From NCBI GenBank assembly GCA_029532415.1, contig JAQOTA010000060.1, forward strand, positions 4,030,001 to 4,094,000: a stretch of 64,000 bases of DNA. The letters are read 5' to 3'. Within the stretch, counting starts at the first letter, position 1; every line of letters begins with the position of its first letter. The notes beneath the pieces were generated by a model. It was not told the DNA's origin. It worked only from the letters and a program-made list of their open reading frames with translations, and searched no databases. Shown piece after piece: positions 22,290 through 34,277 of this stretch. Source of the DNA: Marasmius tenuissimus. Its lineage: Eukaryota > Basidiomycota > Agaricomycetes > Agaricales > Marasmiaceae. The position numbers and the translations under genes are program-made.

Positions 22290-24224
22290 CTACCTTCGAG
22301 TTGACCACTCAGGATTGTATCCAGGTGGCAACACAGATTCTTCGCCCTCTCCAGGTTGCGGGAGTGGTCCCGCATCTGTTTCTTGTCTTGTTGATGGATA
22401 AGTCCGTAATGCCGGTCGTGTCGTTGTCAAATTGCCTCTATTCCTACTTGCGTTTGGATCCGCGAGGTCATCTGTAGACCCGGTTGTGATAGATTGAGAT
22501 CTGTTCAAATTTCTCTGCTTTTCCGACCATCGGGACGATGGTAAAGGTCCTCTGTTCGAGTTTGCCCAAGGTTGTGAATGTGGAGCTATCGAGGAGGGAT
22601 TTCCAGGAGCGCCGAGATGCCTATTGAGTCGCAAGTGTAAGCGTGAACTGAGCGGGTTGAAGGTCGGACCCGGTTGGTTTATAAGGAATGGTTCAACGGT
22701 ATGAGGCGCTAGAGCGGATGAAGGCAGTCAATAAAGGTGCGAGTAATCATGATACGGCCAGCGAAAGATCTCACAAGAAGGGGGTGCTTTTTTCACCATC
22801 TTCTTAGGGTGATATTCCAGGGCCCGCTTTCTTCGGCCTCTATACCAGCGAAAAATGAGGGTCACGATCAGGACGGCCACTACACCTGCCCCGACCTTAC
22901 AAAGATGTCAAATATATGAAGACCGCAGAACATTTCAAGCCTACCGCTATCCCGACAATTGTACCCACGCTCAGTGGGATCGCCGCCTGAGGGGAGGAGG
23001 TACCACTACTTCCACTTGGCGCAATGCCTGTAGAGGTTTCTTCGGCTACTTGAGACGATGTGGATGTTGATGAGGAAAATAGGGGCGGGCCAGCGGAAGA
23101 AGAGCCCGTGTTGTCCCTGCGGGAGTGCTGTGAGATCAGCGCGGTTCACGGTGATATGAGAAAGCTACACTGACGTTCCTCCTTCCCCATCCATCAGTAT
23201 AATCTGGTGGGTGGCGGGAGTTGATCGGAGGCTGTATACTCACAGTTGAGCTGGAGGCTCACCGAATGTACATCTAGGTATTTATTTTGCTCGCCATTTG
23301 TAAGCGATAGAGTGTATTGCTGAGTACGATCAAGCCCAGACTCCCAGTAGATGAGGGTGTCGGACGCAAACCATTTTGAAGTTGCGTTGAATGTTCGGGG
23401 GGAAGTGGAGGCCCCGGCTGACGGATTGAGGGTGGCTGAAAACGACCCATGGTCATGATAAGTGGCGCCTTTCACCTGGAACGCCGAGCTGTAGGTCTGC
23501 GTCAATTTTCCAGGTGATATGTTATGGACAACATTCGACGTACGCCCCGTTGAACTTTATATGGATTGCTGAGCCGGCGACATTGGTATCGACCCGGGGG
23601 TACGCGAGTACATCATTATTTCCTCGAGTGTTGACACCATCGCCACTCAAGTAAAAATAAGCATTGTTCAGGGATGATGTACCATCTGCATTGATGCTCA
23701 CGGCGTCTATAGTCGTGTTCGTGACCATAGCTCTATAGTTGGCCGTCAGCTGGGCACTCGGGAGGAGTGATAACCCTGAAACATGCATACCCCATTTTTC
23801 CGATACCCACGGTGAGCAAGACTGACGACACGCTCAGAGATTGACTCTGAGCCAGAGTCAATGCCAACTTGTGTGCCTTGTACTCCAAGTTCTCATAGCT
23901 CACTAGCAAGCCTTCCCTCGGCGCACCCTCCAACTCGGCTCCATCATCCAAAGTCGTCGTGTAACCCCAGGCTGATCCCAATCCATAGATATATGCCGCT
24001 GTTCCGACAAACATCAGTTCAAAGCTGGCGCCTTGCATGGTCGTGGTATGGGAGGATGACCCCGATGGGAGGTTGGCGCCCTGAAAGGTGTTGTCGTAGA
24101 CACTATCTGGGCTGCCAGTATAGACACTTTTCCATCCTGATGCGACATCTTCCACTTCTCGGTATGGGGAGTAGATGATAGTTGGGGAGCTGTCGGAGAT
24201 CGAGAGGTTGTAAAGATTCACCAT
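22290..24224 (-). CDS. Single-pass membrane protein with a two-part ectodomain
   Basis: The start at ATG 24224 gives MVNLYNLSISDSSPTIIYSP, followed by GASFELMFVGTAAYIYG and WGYTTTLDDG, which is the repeated beta-sandwich theme of a widespread agaricomycete family (N-terminal unit and a second unit with FNATSKWFASDTLIYWESGL and LDVHSVSLQ). Introns near 23805 and 23540 join these units. A transmembrane helix around 23010-22830 is split by an intron and is followed by a basic stretch (RWYRGRRKR). The C-terminal tail is Pro/Ser/Asn-rich and ends PPGYNPEWSTRR before a TAG at 22290-22292. The protein lacks an evident signal peptide. Its role is unknown; a lectin-like ectodomain is an inference from the repeated beta pattern. 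Confidence 0.75.
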
Positions 24225-24949
24225 CACCTTTGCTGACCACAGAAGTGAAGTGTTGTCGGTGGTAAGCAGCAACTGGAGGAGGGGTGAAGAGGCTCGCGTA
24301 CGTATCTTTGGGGTTTTTGAAGATTCATTTACTGTGGCCTTCCTTAGTGGTAGATGGTGATGATGATGAAAACAATTGATGTGGACTGTCGCGGGCAGAA
24401 GCAGCCTTATCTGCACAAGATAAGAGACCCAGAATACAATACGATGATATTCGAGCGCGGTGGAGAAATTCGAGAATCTGATTATGAAAGTAGGAAAATC
24501 TGTTGTTTCTGAGAATAGGCATCGATGCCCACTCCGTTTTGTCCATTCCATCGTCCATGAAGTTCATGGCGACGAAGATTCTTCACTATCTCTGGCAACT
24601 CCTGTCAGTTTGACCCGTGATACCTATGTTCTGTGGATACGTACGCACATACATGGCGAGACCAATTTGAGGTGCTATGTGATGGCAGTGAAGAGCCGCC
24701 GTGATTATCATTCGCCGGGAAGGCTTGAGTGATATAGAATGTGTGCCTGTGGGAAGACAAATCGCTATTAAGACGAGTTTAGTAGCTATCTCACCAATAG
24801 CATAGCCCCGGGGTCGTTGCTTTAAGGTTTTTCCTTACTGTTTCTACACACTACACCGAAAGGAATTTTGAACGAGAAGTTCGAGCACATTTAGAGAACC
24901 TGTAAAACACCGTAAAGATCGTTACCGACCTGGATCACCGTTTATCAAT
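24225..24949. other. Promoter side of the membrane protein; no gene recognised
   Basis: No coding unit is convincing. Minus-strand frames upstream of 24224 (up to 24567) are open but have no plausible start or splice support. Confidence 0.4.
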
Positions 24950-25516
24950 TCACCCGGACCAGTCCAGTTCAACGCTAAAACACGTCTTGGCACTTGGCCA
25001 AAAGTCGGTAGCCACAGTAAGAGTCGACCCATCATCCGATATGTCCAATTCGAGAGGTCGAATGATATGGAGCCGGTCTCGACTGGTATCAACATGATTG
25101 CAAGCTCGCCAAATTATCGAGCTCGCGCTCCAAACCTTCAACCGACCCATCGTGAGGAAAATCTGAGGGGCGATCGGACTCACCAGTTGAGATGCTATCA
25201 GGTTCAGGGTACGGGACAGCATAGCCAGTGAGCTCCCAAAAAAACTTCATATATCGCAATTCAGCTGGTACCGGTAAGTTGTGATGCATCTGTCAAGCCG
25301 TGTCTAAGCATTAAGGTGAATAGATACCAGCAATAGAGCATATTCGCAAATCGCTCCCAGGCAGATGGAAATGAAATCTCGGACCTTTTCGAGGGGCCAG
25401 GAAAAAGCTGGACTGGAAAGTCGATGTCGTTGAAAAAAACCAGCACAAAATCAGCCAGCCAAGACGTAGACCTTTTCTCGGAGTTCTCCGAGCTGGGTTT
25501 CGGTCTGCTCGGGGAG
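24950..25516 (-). CDS. Hypothetical protein, 5' end uncertain
   Basis: Three coding-like segments lie in order on the minus strand: FVLVFFNDIDFPVQLFPGP with SEISFPSAWERFANMLYCWY (about 25450-25330), then HHNLPVPAELRYMKFFWELT and GYAVPYPEPDSIS (25289-25190), and last HIIRPLELDISDDGSTLTVA ending WSG at a TGA near 24950. Gaps between them have GT-AG ends of usual size. The start codon was not found. The aromatic-rich beginning and the strand-like last exon do not match a family that I know. Confidence 0.4.
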
Positions 25517-26035
25517 CAATTATGAAGATATTTTGATTACAGGGCTTTGTTTCTCAGCGATGTTCACCATTACGTGACCTCGCCACCATGTTTTTAGTAA
25601 CAAGCCCGCTATGGTGGAGTGTCCAATACTACCTCTCATGTGCTCCCATGTAGCCTATAACCTCCGAGAGTGTACGGCGGGGCCTGACGATTATTGCGCG
25701 TTCCTTTAACACCTCTATCCAGTATCCGAAGGAAGCGCTCCAGAATATGAATATGAAGGATTCTATCTGATGTTCGTAGTGAATGGTCCGCAATTCCGTA
25801 CGTCCAGCTCTCAGTACGCGCGGAGGGTTACTACACTATGCACGAGTTTTTGTAGGTAATCTTCCAGTATATATAAGGCCTCCTTTTGGCGCCTCAAGCC
25901 ACGCGGCTGGTATCTAAGTAGCCTGTCTCGTGCTACTACACTGACGCGAGCTGGTTCGTCGCGCAGCGTTTAAGGAGAGCAGGTCAAATTTTCACCCAAT
26001 TTTTTGCATTCTGCACATTGTAATTCCAACCATCT
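25517..26035. other. Intergenic, no gene recognised
   Basis: No reading frame, RNA or repeat could be supported here. Confidence 0.5.
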
Positions 26036-26306
26036 TTAGTCACGACCAACAAGCGTAGACACGACCCGATACTCTCTACCGGAAATAGTAGTCCCTGTGA
26101 TTTGGTATGTGCAGCTATCTCTTTCATTCGCGTTGTGGCATGCGGAGACTATATGTCGACGGGTTCAGTCAGTTCACCAGCCTTGAACAGAGGAATCCAC
26201 ACGGCTCACCTGCATTATTGGCGAACTGAGCAGAGGCTTGACCAACGAGCAATACGGAGAGGAAAACAGTGAGGATAGGGATGATGGCACCGGTTCTAGA
26301 GAACAT
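26036..26306 (-). CDS. Small secreted protein (69 aa)
   Basis: Two exons, 26306-26210 and 26148-26036, separated by a 61-bp intron with GTGAGC donor and ATATAG acceptor, give 69 residues. Residues 1-27 (MFSRTGAIIPILTVFLSVLL, then VGQASAQ) form a textbook signal peptide. The mature 42 residues contain two cysteines (VSACHNANERDSCTYQI) that could form one disulfide and end VSTLVGRD. The protein has no CaaX box, so it is not a basidiomycete lipopeptide pheromone. It fits the broad class of small secreted, effector-like proteins. No homologue comes to mind. A further 3' exon cannot be excluded. Confidence 0.6.
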
Positions 26307-27154
26307 CGTGAATCGTAGTAATTGAGGGAGTGTGGTGGTAGTGAGTTTAGGACAAGGTGGTGAGCTGGGGGCCTTATAAGTAGGCCTGTTTCTCGGCTCG
26401 AATTTACCGATACGCCACACTCCAAGGAATCCGTAACGATAATGTAGAGGCCAAGGTAGAAGCGAGCCCTGCATATGATACTATTCGCAACCAGAGCGCT
26501 CCAGCAATTCAAAATGGGAGTGCAGTTCTCCGATCAGCTCCAATACTAGCTCCAACTCTCAAGTTCAATGGAACACAAGCAGTACGTACAGGCTTGATGT
26601 TACTTGCCGCGGCAGTACTGATTTACGAGCCGTGACGAAAGATAAGACGCTTTTCAATCCAGTGACACCGGTGTACCGTACGCCTTGAGTTCCCCAAACC
26701 AGACTCGCGGAAGAAGTAGGGCTCGGGTACCAAATATCCATTCGTCCTGAATATCACATAACGATAGCCCAAAACGTTCGTCAGCTAGTGTTCATAATGG
26801 TGGGAGCAGGTAGATCGATATGCTGGATTCCTTGACGCATCGCACCCCTTACTCTCCTCTAATTCCGCATTCACTTCCAGACTAGACACTCCGTTTGAAG
26901 AGACTTCAAGCCGTCGAGAGATGTTCGCGTTTTACTCGGCAGAGCAGAAAACATCGTCAACGTTGCTATAGCAGGTCAGGATGAGATGTCGTAGGGTTCA
27001 GCAGGAATGAGTCGAAGAACAATCGGAATGTGAATATGGCGATATAGTAACAGAAAGGTCGCAGGGAAAGCCTTTGATTGACATCGAGGTGTGATGAGCA
27101 TCTCTAAGGGTGAACGTTTCTGGTGACGAGAGAGTACATTTCGGTTGTCTTCAT
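26307..27154. other. Intergenic, no gene recognised
   Basis: A 46-codon acidic frame on the minus strand near 26930-26795 is the only hint of coding; it lacks a start and has no splice partner that I trust. Confidence 0.35.
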
Positions 27155-27611
27155 CTAAGATCGCGCAGCTTCGAGAAGAGAGATATCGACCGGTCGTGTA
27201 GTGATGTGATCGCGGGCAGGCTCGCCGGTACCCATCGTCTGTGCGTCGATGGCTGGCGGGTTTTTGGGTGCTATAGACACCTTCATTGACCTGTATTGTC
27301 TCAGATGTTGACAGAGAAGTTGCCCTTCATCACCAAGGACCACGTACCGGGCTCCCGTTGCACGTTTGGAAATCTCTTCACTTTCTGCGGTACTACTAGC
27401 AACGACGCCTCATCGATTCACCCACGACGAACGATCAAGATCTTCTATCGCAGCTAAGTTCAATAAAGCAGCGCTAAATGAAGAATGGGAAATGCTCTGC
27501 TCAGCTGGCATGAGAAAAGCCTAATATCTGAGTATAAGATGAAATGAGATATTCGCCGTTTGTTTCAAGAAATGACTTACCCGGTGCAGAGCGATGGTCG
27601 TTGCAGCCCAT
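27155..27611 (-). CDS. Short hypothetical protein
   Basis: An ATG at 27611 lies about 65 bp downstream of a TATA-like TTTATATAT on the minus strand and begins MGCNDHRSAP before a strong GTAAGT donor. The last exon is clear: SEEISKRATGARYVVLGDEG and QLLCQHLRQYRSMKVS, ending DISLLEAARS at a TAG at 27155-27157. The middle is uncertain. Splicing from the donor to an acceptor near 27404 keeps the frame and gives about 80 residues; a nearer acceptor leaves an in-frame TGA. The family is unknown. Confidence 0.4.
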
Positions 27612-27781
27612 ATTTGAGTGCAAAACAATGGTTGAATCTTCGAGTCTGAGTCGTTGACGGATGAACCCAGTGACGCCCGATATATAAATGAGGAAGGTTG
27701 GCGAGAGCAGGACAGAGAGGAAACTTAATGCTGTATCATGGGGATTCACAATGGCCCACGGTGGGTGAGATGCATCGGAAC

Positions 27782-27834
27782 GTCACAGTGTCACGAAAGG
27801 TCACCAAACGAATATAGAAGGCAATGAGTCACAC
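27782..27834. repeat. GTCAC-rich block
   Basis: Four GTCAC units in 50 bp, including GTCACGAAAGGTCAC, a 15-mer that recurs exactly at 61435-61450. It lies about 170 bp upstream of the start of the 27155-27611 gene. Confidence 0.6.
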
Positions 27835-28012
27835 CTTTCCTCCGCGCACATAGTAGGAAAGATGCCGAGCTCGGTTCAAGCCTGGATCTCCGCCCTACTT
27901 CGAATTTTTCCAAATCGAGGCCATGGGTACCAAGAGAACTCAAGAAGGCACCTTTACTACGGAATCATTATGGAAGCATGACCTACGCAAAAAGGTTTAG
28001 GCAATTGGACTT

Positions 28013-28094
28013 TGGACACACTGGGAATTGAACCCAGCACCCCCCGCACTAGCAACTGCTAAGCGGATGTGATAACCAACTACACCATGTGCCC
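28013..28094 (-). tRNA. tRNA-Ala(AGC) with 8-nt intron
   Basis: Read on the minus strand, acceptor GGGCACA pairs with TGTGTCC and includes the G3-U70 wobble pair that marks tRNA-Ala. The anticodon stem TCCGC/GCGGG encloses TTAGC (anticodon AGC), followed by a short intron. The T arm is CTGGG-TTCAATT-CCCAG and the discriminator base is A. A second copy lies at 33926-34008. Confidence 0.95.
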
Positions 28095-28458
28095 GTTCAC
28101 ATCTCTCAAGAGCGGCACAATCTATCCGGGATGTAAAAAGAATGGATGTCGAACTTCAGAGGCTGTAAACGCAAGCCATGAACAGGACATCTTCGTGGAG
28201 ACCGTGCTCCTGAATGCGCCTATACATCTTTCTCCGCATTGGATCGCTAAGAAACGCAACAAAAAGAACAGCTGCCGGCGATGCGTCCTGGTTCCAACAA
28301 GAAGCATGATTTAGCAAAAGAATAGGCACAAAGTGAGCACTCTTGGTTGGTCGGTGTTTCGATTTCATTGTAAAAATATTGTAAAGAAGAATAAATTAAT
28401 TGATATGCTCGAGGAAAATTTTAGGAGATCAACGGATTTTATGGTTTCGCTCACTAGT

Positions 28459-30258
28459 TCAAACGACCGAAACTATCTCGCTCTTTTTTCTCTCTGATTC
28501 AGTGGCCTCTACATCAAACTCTACCGCCTCACTCCTAGATGGATAGAAAAAAATGCCTAAGACCACCCCGCCCCTAGTGGCACTCGGTCCCGGTTGAGTT
28601 TCCCTTTCCGCAAAGTGGACGGACACCATCTGCTGAACATTATCCACAAATTTCCCGTAGGCGACGCAGACAATAATCAAGATCGGCGCCAGACCCTGTG
28701 AGATAGGAGCCCTAAATTCGTAAGCACTCACTGAATTTATCCACAACTGTCGCACTTACCGACGCCAAAGTCGCTACAAGACTGAGATCGATAGGGATGG
28801 TACCATTAGAATTGTGGTTCTAGCGTGAGCGGTAACACCACCGCTACCATTAAGGTGGTCGGATACAGCAATCCCAATTCAAGTTCAGATGAGAAGCCGA
28901 GTGAGTCTCTGAGTAGCACAGAATAAAGAACTTGAGACGACCCAGAACGGCTCACCTAATTGTGCCAATTGACTCATATTTCACATACATTGGAAACCCC
29001 ATGTTTCGCCGCGCTTCCCGACTAATCCACCAGATCCTCCCGTCTATACCCCCCTAGTGGATACAAAAGAAAGTCATTCGAAGATGTTGAGTTCTCACTG
29101 GTTGACCGTCATTAAGCTGTTGAATGCAGCCATAGCTGGCCAATATCACAGACCCTTTCCTTGGCTTTGAACAAAAGAGGGTTCGTGGCTGGGCTACTCA
29201 TCCCGACGGGTGCCACGATAGACACGGCGAGCCCTATGCCTGACAGATAGGAAGGTCCGAGTTCGTTAGTAGCTGACGGTTGGAACGACAATACTGAGAG
29301 TGTACACTCAAGATAGACCCTGTAAACACGAGGGGGTATTGGAAAATTCTTTTGACCCCCGGGCCCCCAGAGAACATAGCATTGGTGGATATGCATTGAA
29401 GGGACACTCAGAAGAGGTTACGTAGCATTGATCTGAAAGACTCACGAGTATGCTTTCCACAAAAGTACGATGAAAAGCGGAGGTGTACTGACAACGAAAC
29501 CGTCAACACGAAAGAGAAGTTAGTAGGCGATTGGGCTGAGCTTCATCAAGTTGCTAACGAGACCATTGATGGTCTACCTGGTTGAGATGGGAAATCACGG
29601 GCATTATCCTGAATGGATATCAGAAAGAGAAGACACTCACTCCTAAGCAAGCCTGCTCTTATCTTATCCAGAAATCAAGTACTTGACCAGTGAAACCGGA
29701 TCGTGGGTCTTCGAAGCCTGAAACTCGACAATGGACTGCCGTGTTACACCATAAGATGCCAAAACGACGCCGAGCTCGCCAAGGCGAAAAAGGAGATGGT
29801 GCACTCCAAGTAGAGCGTCGAGTTAGACCGTTTCTGAGCTTTGCATCAAGACACAAAGCCCGAAGATGATGCCGTGCATCCCTGTTTGTTGTCTATGCCT
29901 CAGTAATTCCGCATTATTATTACAAAACAATGAAACACTCACCATACACTAGAAAAAAGCTCCGACGGCGTTCGTCGATCAGAAAGCCTGACGAAACGGG
30001 AGAGTCCTGAACATGATTTATCGAGAGTAAGGCAAGTGGCTTTACGACGACATTCAGCTCCGTGAGGAAGAGATTATCTATTGCCTCAAGGTCTTCAGGA
30101 GTTATCGAATTATGGTCTGATTGGTATTGGAAGCACTGTCTCTTATAACCACCAAATAACATATATGGTGGGAACGAGAAATCGTCCTGTATGATAGGGT
30201 GATTTGCTTTCTCGGCTCGTATTACCTGAGAACCGTTGTGGCGTTGGATTCCGTCCAA
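28459..30258 (-). pseudogene. Multi-membrane protein of the GRIWWI family, frameshifted copy
   Basis: This copy aligns with the intact-looking gene at 58377-60026 along its length: VVVKPLALLS (start region), MHGIIFGLCV, LYLECTISFFALA, TRQSIVEFQASKTHDPVSLV, HQCYVLWGPGG, GGRIWWISREARR and GLAPILIIVCVAYGKFVDNV, ending at a stop at 28459. Near 29830 and again near 29770 single-base shifts are needed to keep the alignment (after GLCVLMQ and after TISFFALA), and YLISG is followed by TAA. The 3' half is cleaner than the 5' half. I call it a decaying paralogue; sequencing error is the alternative. Confidence 0.6.
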
Positions 30259-30713
30259 AGCGCTAATGGAAATTGATATGTCGCACCGGAAAAACAGTCA
30301 AGAGATGGAGCTTCGACCGTCCGGCTGCTATAAATTCATCTTGGATCCATTAGTAACGCGGCGACGGCCACGCCTTCGTAGGTAATTGGGAGCAATTGGA
30401 AAATTAGCTTCCTGATCGATTGGTGATCCTGCTTGAGTACATCCGTCTGGAGCCCTGTTTGGATGTATCGTCCACTGCCATCATCGAGTCGGAGGTCCGA
30501 GTGCTCCCAGGTCAAGGTGTAGAAGTAATCTACATGCCAGACATTTGTATTTCTATTGGACAATCATCAAATCCCTTCCTTCCTTTATTTCACTCGATCC
30601 CGTTACAATATATAGGGCTCTACGGTTCAAACTTAAGCCCTGATTGACTTCTGCCGCCGTCCTGGTGCAAGTCTTGAGGTCTGTGGTTGATCGAAGACTA
30701 TGTTCTGAATGAT

Positions 30714-30815
30714 AGTAGGGACGTTCAGAGTACCGTAGTACCAGCAAAAAGTATTACACGTGACGGTACTACGGTGCGTACTACGGTACGTGCCACGCTA
30801 CTCTGAACCCTACTA
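30714..30815. repeat. Imperfect 100-bp foldback repeat
   Basis: The left end AGTAGGGACGTTCAGAGTA is followed by CCGTAGTAC; the right end, read on the opposite strand, is AGTAGGGTTCAGAGTA followed by two copies of CCGTAGTAC. It is a short element with inverted ends and could be a small MITE or a solo hairpin. I could not identify a target-site duplication with confidence. Confidence 0.6.
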
Positions 30816-31435
30816 CTCAAAGTACCATCCCGACGCTCGAGTTATCCCTGCCTGTCCCCAACTCCTCGACAAAAACGGTCCAAATTGCATCCACCTCATT
30901 TCCGTCAACTCCCCCAAAGCGCAGATTAACGTGTGAAGAATGCACAGGAGCTTTTCTAGGGGCCGATGAAATCAGATTCTGACCGAAGGGTCCTGAAGTT
31001 ACACCTCTCGATAAATTCTTTTGCCTCCCCCGGCAACCCGTCCCCTGAGCCAAAGTGAGCTACACCTCATTAAGATTCCTGACAAACACGGGGGTAACAG
31101 CTCGACAACGAGAGGAGCAGACAGACGCGCCGGCAGACTGGGCCTGAACAAGTGCTGCTAAAGTGGTTTGAAGAATCGTTCTGGCTGGATATGAAACGTG
31201 CGGTGGCATGATGGTGATACTCTTCGAAGATTACATGCGTCACCGTGCCATAGTCACGCTTTCACTGAGACCCTCAGGCTTTGGAAGTGGAATTCTGACA
31301 CAAAAGTTTGATATAGCCCGTCCAAGCTACGTCGACTGTGACACACGTCATTCGATTCGATTGAGAGGTTTTTTACCCGGCTGGCGATTGAACCTACAGA
31401 TTAAAATGATACGGAAGGTTAATCATTGCGCAAAT

Positions 31436-31519
31436 GGGCCTGACCGGGAATTGAACCCGGGACCTCCTCGAGATGGCGAACAGCCCTAACAAGGAATCAT
31501 ACTACTAGACCATCAGGCC
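31436..31519 (-). tRNA. tRNA-Pro(AGG) with 12-nt intron
   Basis: On the minus strand the same 72-nt mature tRNA as at 9187-9287 is present (GGCCTGA acceptor, anticodon AGG, TTCAATT loop), with a shorter and unrelated intron after position 37. Confidence 0.95.
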
Positions 31520-32442
31520 TCTGATCTGCGACCATAAACTTCTCACGTTGTAGGGCTGACGTTCGGCACGACTAAACACACTAGAATGCCCCTGCATAGG
31601 CTCGAGTGAGCATCGGTATTTGCCAGAATTGATAGAATATTGTGTACCTGATGGTCTCCATGGGCACACGGTCAATCACACAAGTTTATTCTGACTACTT
31701 ATATAAGTAAGTCCGAGTCGTTCAGATGTTCATAGTAGCTACATAATGACTGAAGTAAAGGGGTTCTCGAGTTCAAGTAAAGAGCGAGCTCGATCAGACT
31801 TACTAACCCTCAAACGGGTAACCAAACGTTCCACATATGGGTATGAATGACGGGAAAATGGAGGGCTTAGGAAAGCGCGACCGCAACACAGTATGCCATT
31901 GGCCCGTCGAATATCAACGGTTTTTGAGGCATGAGAATGAACGGAAAGAAAGATGAGATCGAATCAGCAAACGACTGGTCATAGAATCATTTCTATGAGA
32001 AGGTCTAGTCGGGTTCCATACTCCAATTGACAATGAGCATATACAAAAAAGTCGCACTATATTCCTCAACAGATGCCAATCATCAGTGTATGAAGCGATG
32101 TAATTCGGAAGGCAAATCAAGCTGGCAGGGGGGAAAGGGAGTGGGTAATTGGCCATGCTAAGTATTTTGAGGGGAGCTAACTACTGAATGGAATTGCGCA
32201 CCAGTCTCTTGCTTTGACAGTACCTGAACAGGGACTTCGACAGGGTGTTTATTGTAGGTCCCACGCCCATTCAAAGTGAGTATGTACGTATGACTCATGA
32301 GCCACTGGATGAATCGTTTTAGCCATACCAGTCGTCCCGAATAAGTAGGGTTCCGTCAACGGAAAAAGTGCGAATGGAATCTTACTTTTTAGGAATCAAC
32401 CCATGAGAGTATATATACTTCGAGGGTCTCAGTAGTTCCCAT

Positions 32443-33670
32443 ATGTCGCCACCCGAAGAAGAGCTACAGGACCTAGTATACCTGCAGATCGTTCGGTACT
32501 CTGTGGTTAGCGCTTTCACGGTGAGTCGCAATACCGCAACATCCTGTCAATTGTTCCGCTCATTTTAGAGACAAAAAACTGACAGATCTTCGTGTGGGAT
32601 GTAGTATACAATCTCTACGACGACTACCGACTACTTCTCAGCGGGGGAGCCAGGATAGGATGGCCAACGCTAGTCTATGTGTTCACCAGGTCGGTCTTCG
32701 TGGTCATCGCTGTCCTCGGAGTGTCATTGTGTGTTCATCCATTCAACCTAGACTTCTCACGTTTACAGGACTCGTTTTGACCATTCTGTTTTTTCGTACG
32801 TTCTCCTCTTTTCTTGTGGTTACGTCCTGCTGACGGCCCCTATTCCCAGTCGCGCCTATGGGTTCTCGGTGTCACCACCTCAATCAAGCGCTGTTTGGCG
32901 GCTTCCCCGCCTTCGTCACCTCAGAATCTCTTCTTCTGTTCTTCCGCGTTCGAGCAATATTCATCACTAGCCGTCCAATCACTTTATTCTTTCTCGTTTC
33001 CCTGCTCATCGTCACCGCGTCCTCGACCCTCATCCCGCTCGCCCTCTCCGGGGATAACATTCCAGGAACGGACTACTGTGTGATCACCAAGCTAAATCGT
33101 CCCTTCGCCACAGTACTGCTGCTGGTCCCACTTGCAAATCATATCACTGTATTCATTGCTATCTCCTATCGACTGCTCCAATATTCCCAGCCCGCCGAAG
33201 GCGCTGAACAAGACAGACAACGATTTTGCCGACCTCCAGGATTCATTGCCAGACGAAACGCTCTACCCCTTTTGACGAGGACGTTGGTCAAGGATGGGCA
33301 GATATACATCTTGTACGTTCTCAGTTTCATCCCCTAGCTGTTGGATTTCTTACGTTCAAAAACACCCCCAACTCGCTTGCCTACTTGCATCAGAACATTC
33401 ATAGCAACCACCCTCATAACCGCCGTCCTGATGTCCATCGACTCCGTCCCAGACGCGATTCACTATATCCTAATCCCTCCCCATATAGTCATCGAGAATT
33501 GTATGAATGGGTACCTGTTCCGACATGTGCGGGAAGCAGCTGATCGTGAGCGGGCGGTACGAAGTCTGGGAGAATTAAACTCGTCGATGCTCCAAATCAC
33601 CAACCACGACACAAACATCGACACGACCGTCTCGGAGTGTGTGTTCGCGGGGGGGGAGCGAGTCTTGTAG
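32443..33670 (+). CDS. DUF6533-type multi-membrane protein
   Basis: The start MSPPEEELQDLVYLQIVRYS is followed after an intron by IFVWDVVYNLYDDYRLLL and the PTLVYVFTR end of the DUF6533 unit (an N-terminal helix pair with conserved D and R). Downstream exons give RCHHLNQALFGGFPAFVTSE, LLLFFRVRAIF, FFLVSLLIVTASSTLIPLAL, NIPGTDYCVI and ATVLLLVPLANHITVFIAIS, so six or seven helices. The last exon carries IVIENCMNGYLFRHVREA and a polar tail ending at the TAG at 33668-33670. These proteins are expanded in agaricomycetes and uncharacterised. The gene converges on its damaged paralogue at 34278-35539, with a tRNA-Ala between them. All exons appear open. Confidence 0.8.
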
Positions 33671-33925
33671 TAATCCAAGAGAAGGTGGTGCATAAGGACT
33701 CGCCTCACATCTACGTTCTGGTAGCATATTTAACACATTGTATCATATTAGAGGAAGACCTGATCACGATAGTGGGCAAACTTCTGGACTGGGCAGAACT
33801 GTAAGCGAATGGGGGAATTTTTGACCAAAGACCATGAAAGCTAAGGGTTGTCTTCGCAACCATTATTACCTTTTTGACGTGCCGTCTCTGTCCCTCATTT
33901 GGGAACAAAAAATGAAACCAAGCAT

Positions 33926-34008
33926 TGGACACACTGGGAATTGAACCCAGCACCCCCCGCAACAGCTGTATGCTAAGCGGATGTGATAACCAACTACACC
34001 ATGTGCCC
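33926..34008 (-). tRNA. tRNA-Ala(AGC) with 9-nt intron
   Basis: Same mature sequence as the copy at 28013-28094, including G3-U70 and anticodon AGC; only the intron differs in sequence and by one base in length. Confidence 0.95.
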
Positions 34009-34277
34009 ATGAAGTGGACTAGCTATCTAAGCTATCATAACGTCTCATTTCAAATACAAATACAGTAACATACGAGTCTTATTGCCTTCTACCAAGGACT
34101 TGCGACTCAGAAAGGTTGAACTACCATGAATTACACTAACAGAAATGCGATTATTGAGAGGTACAGTTGGCATTTCAATTTCCCAATTCGGGTCTATCTA
34201 AGTTCATACATGCTTGTCGAGTTGCGCCGTTAATTTAGGCAAATCAGCTACTACTGCCGTTCTACTCTCGATTGCAT

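Larger units (their letters stand above)
30259..32442. other. Intergenic with tRNA-Pro and inverted repeat
   Basis: Besides the features listed separately, a minus-strand frame near 31053-30817 (GVTSGPFGQNLISSAPR and following) and one at 32156-31914 look weakly coding, but neither has a supported start or exon structure. Confidence 0.4.
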
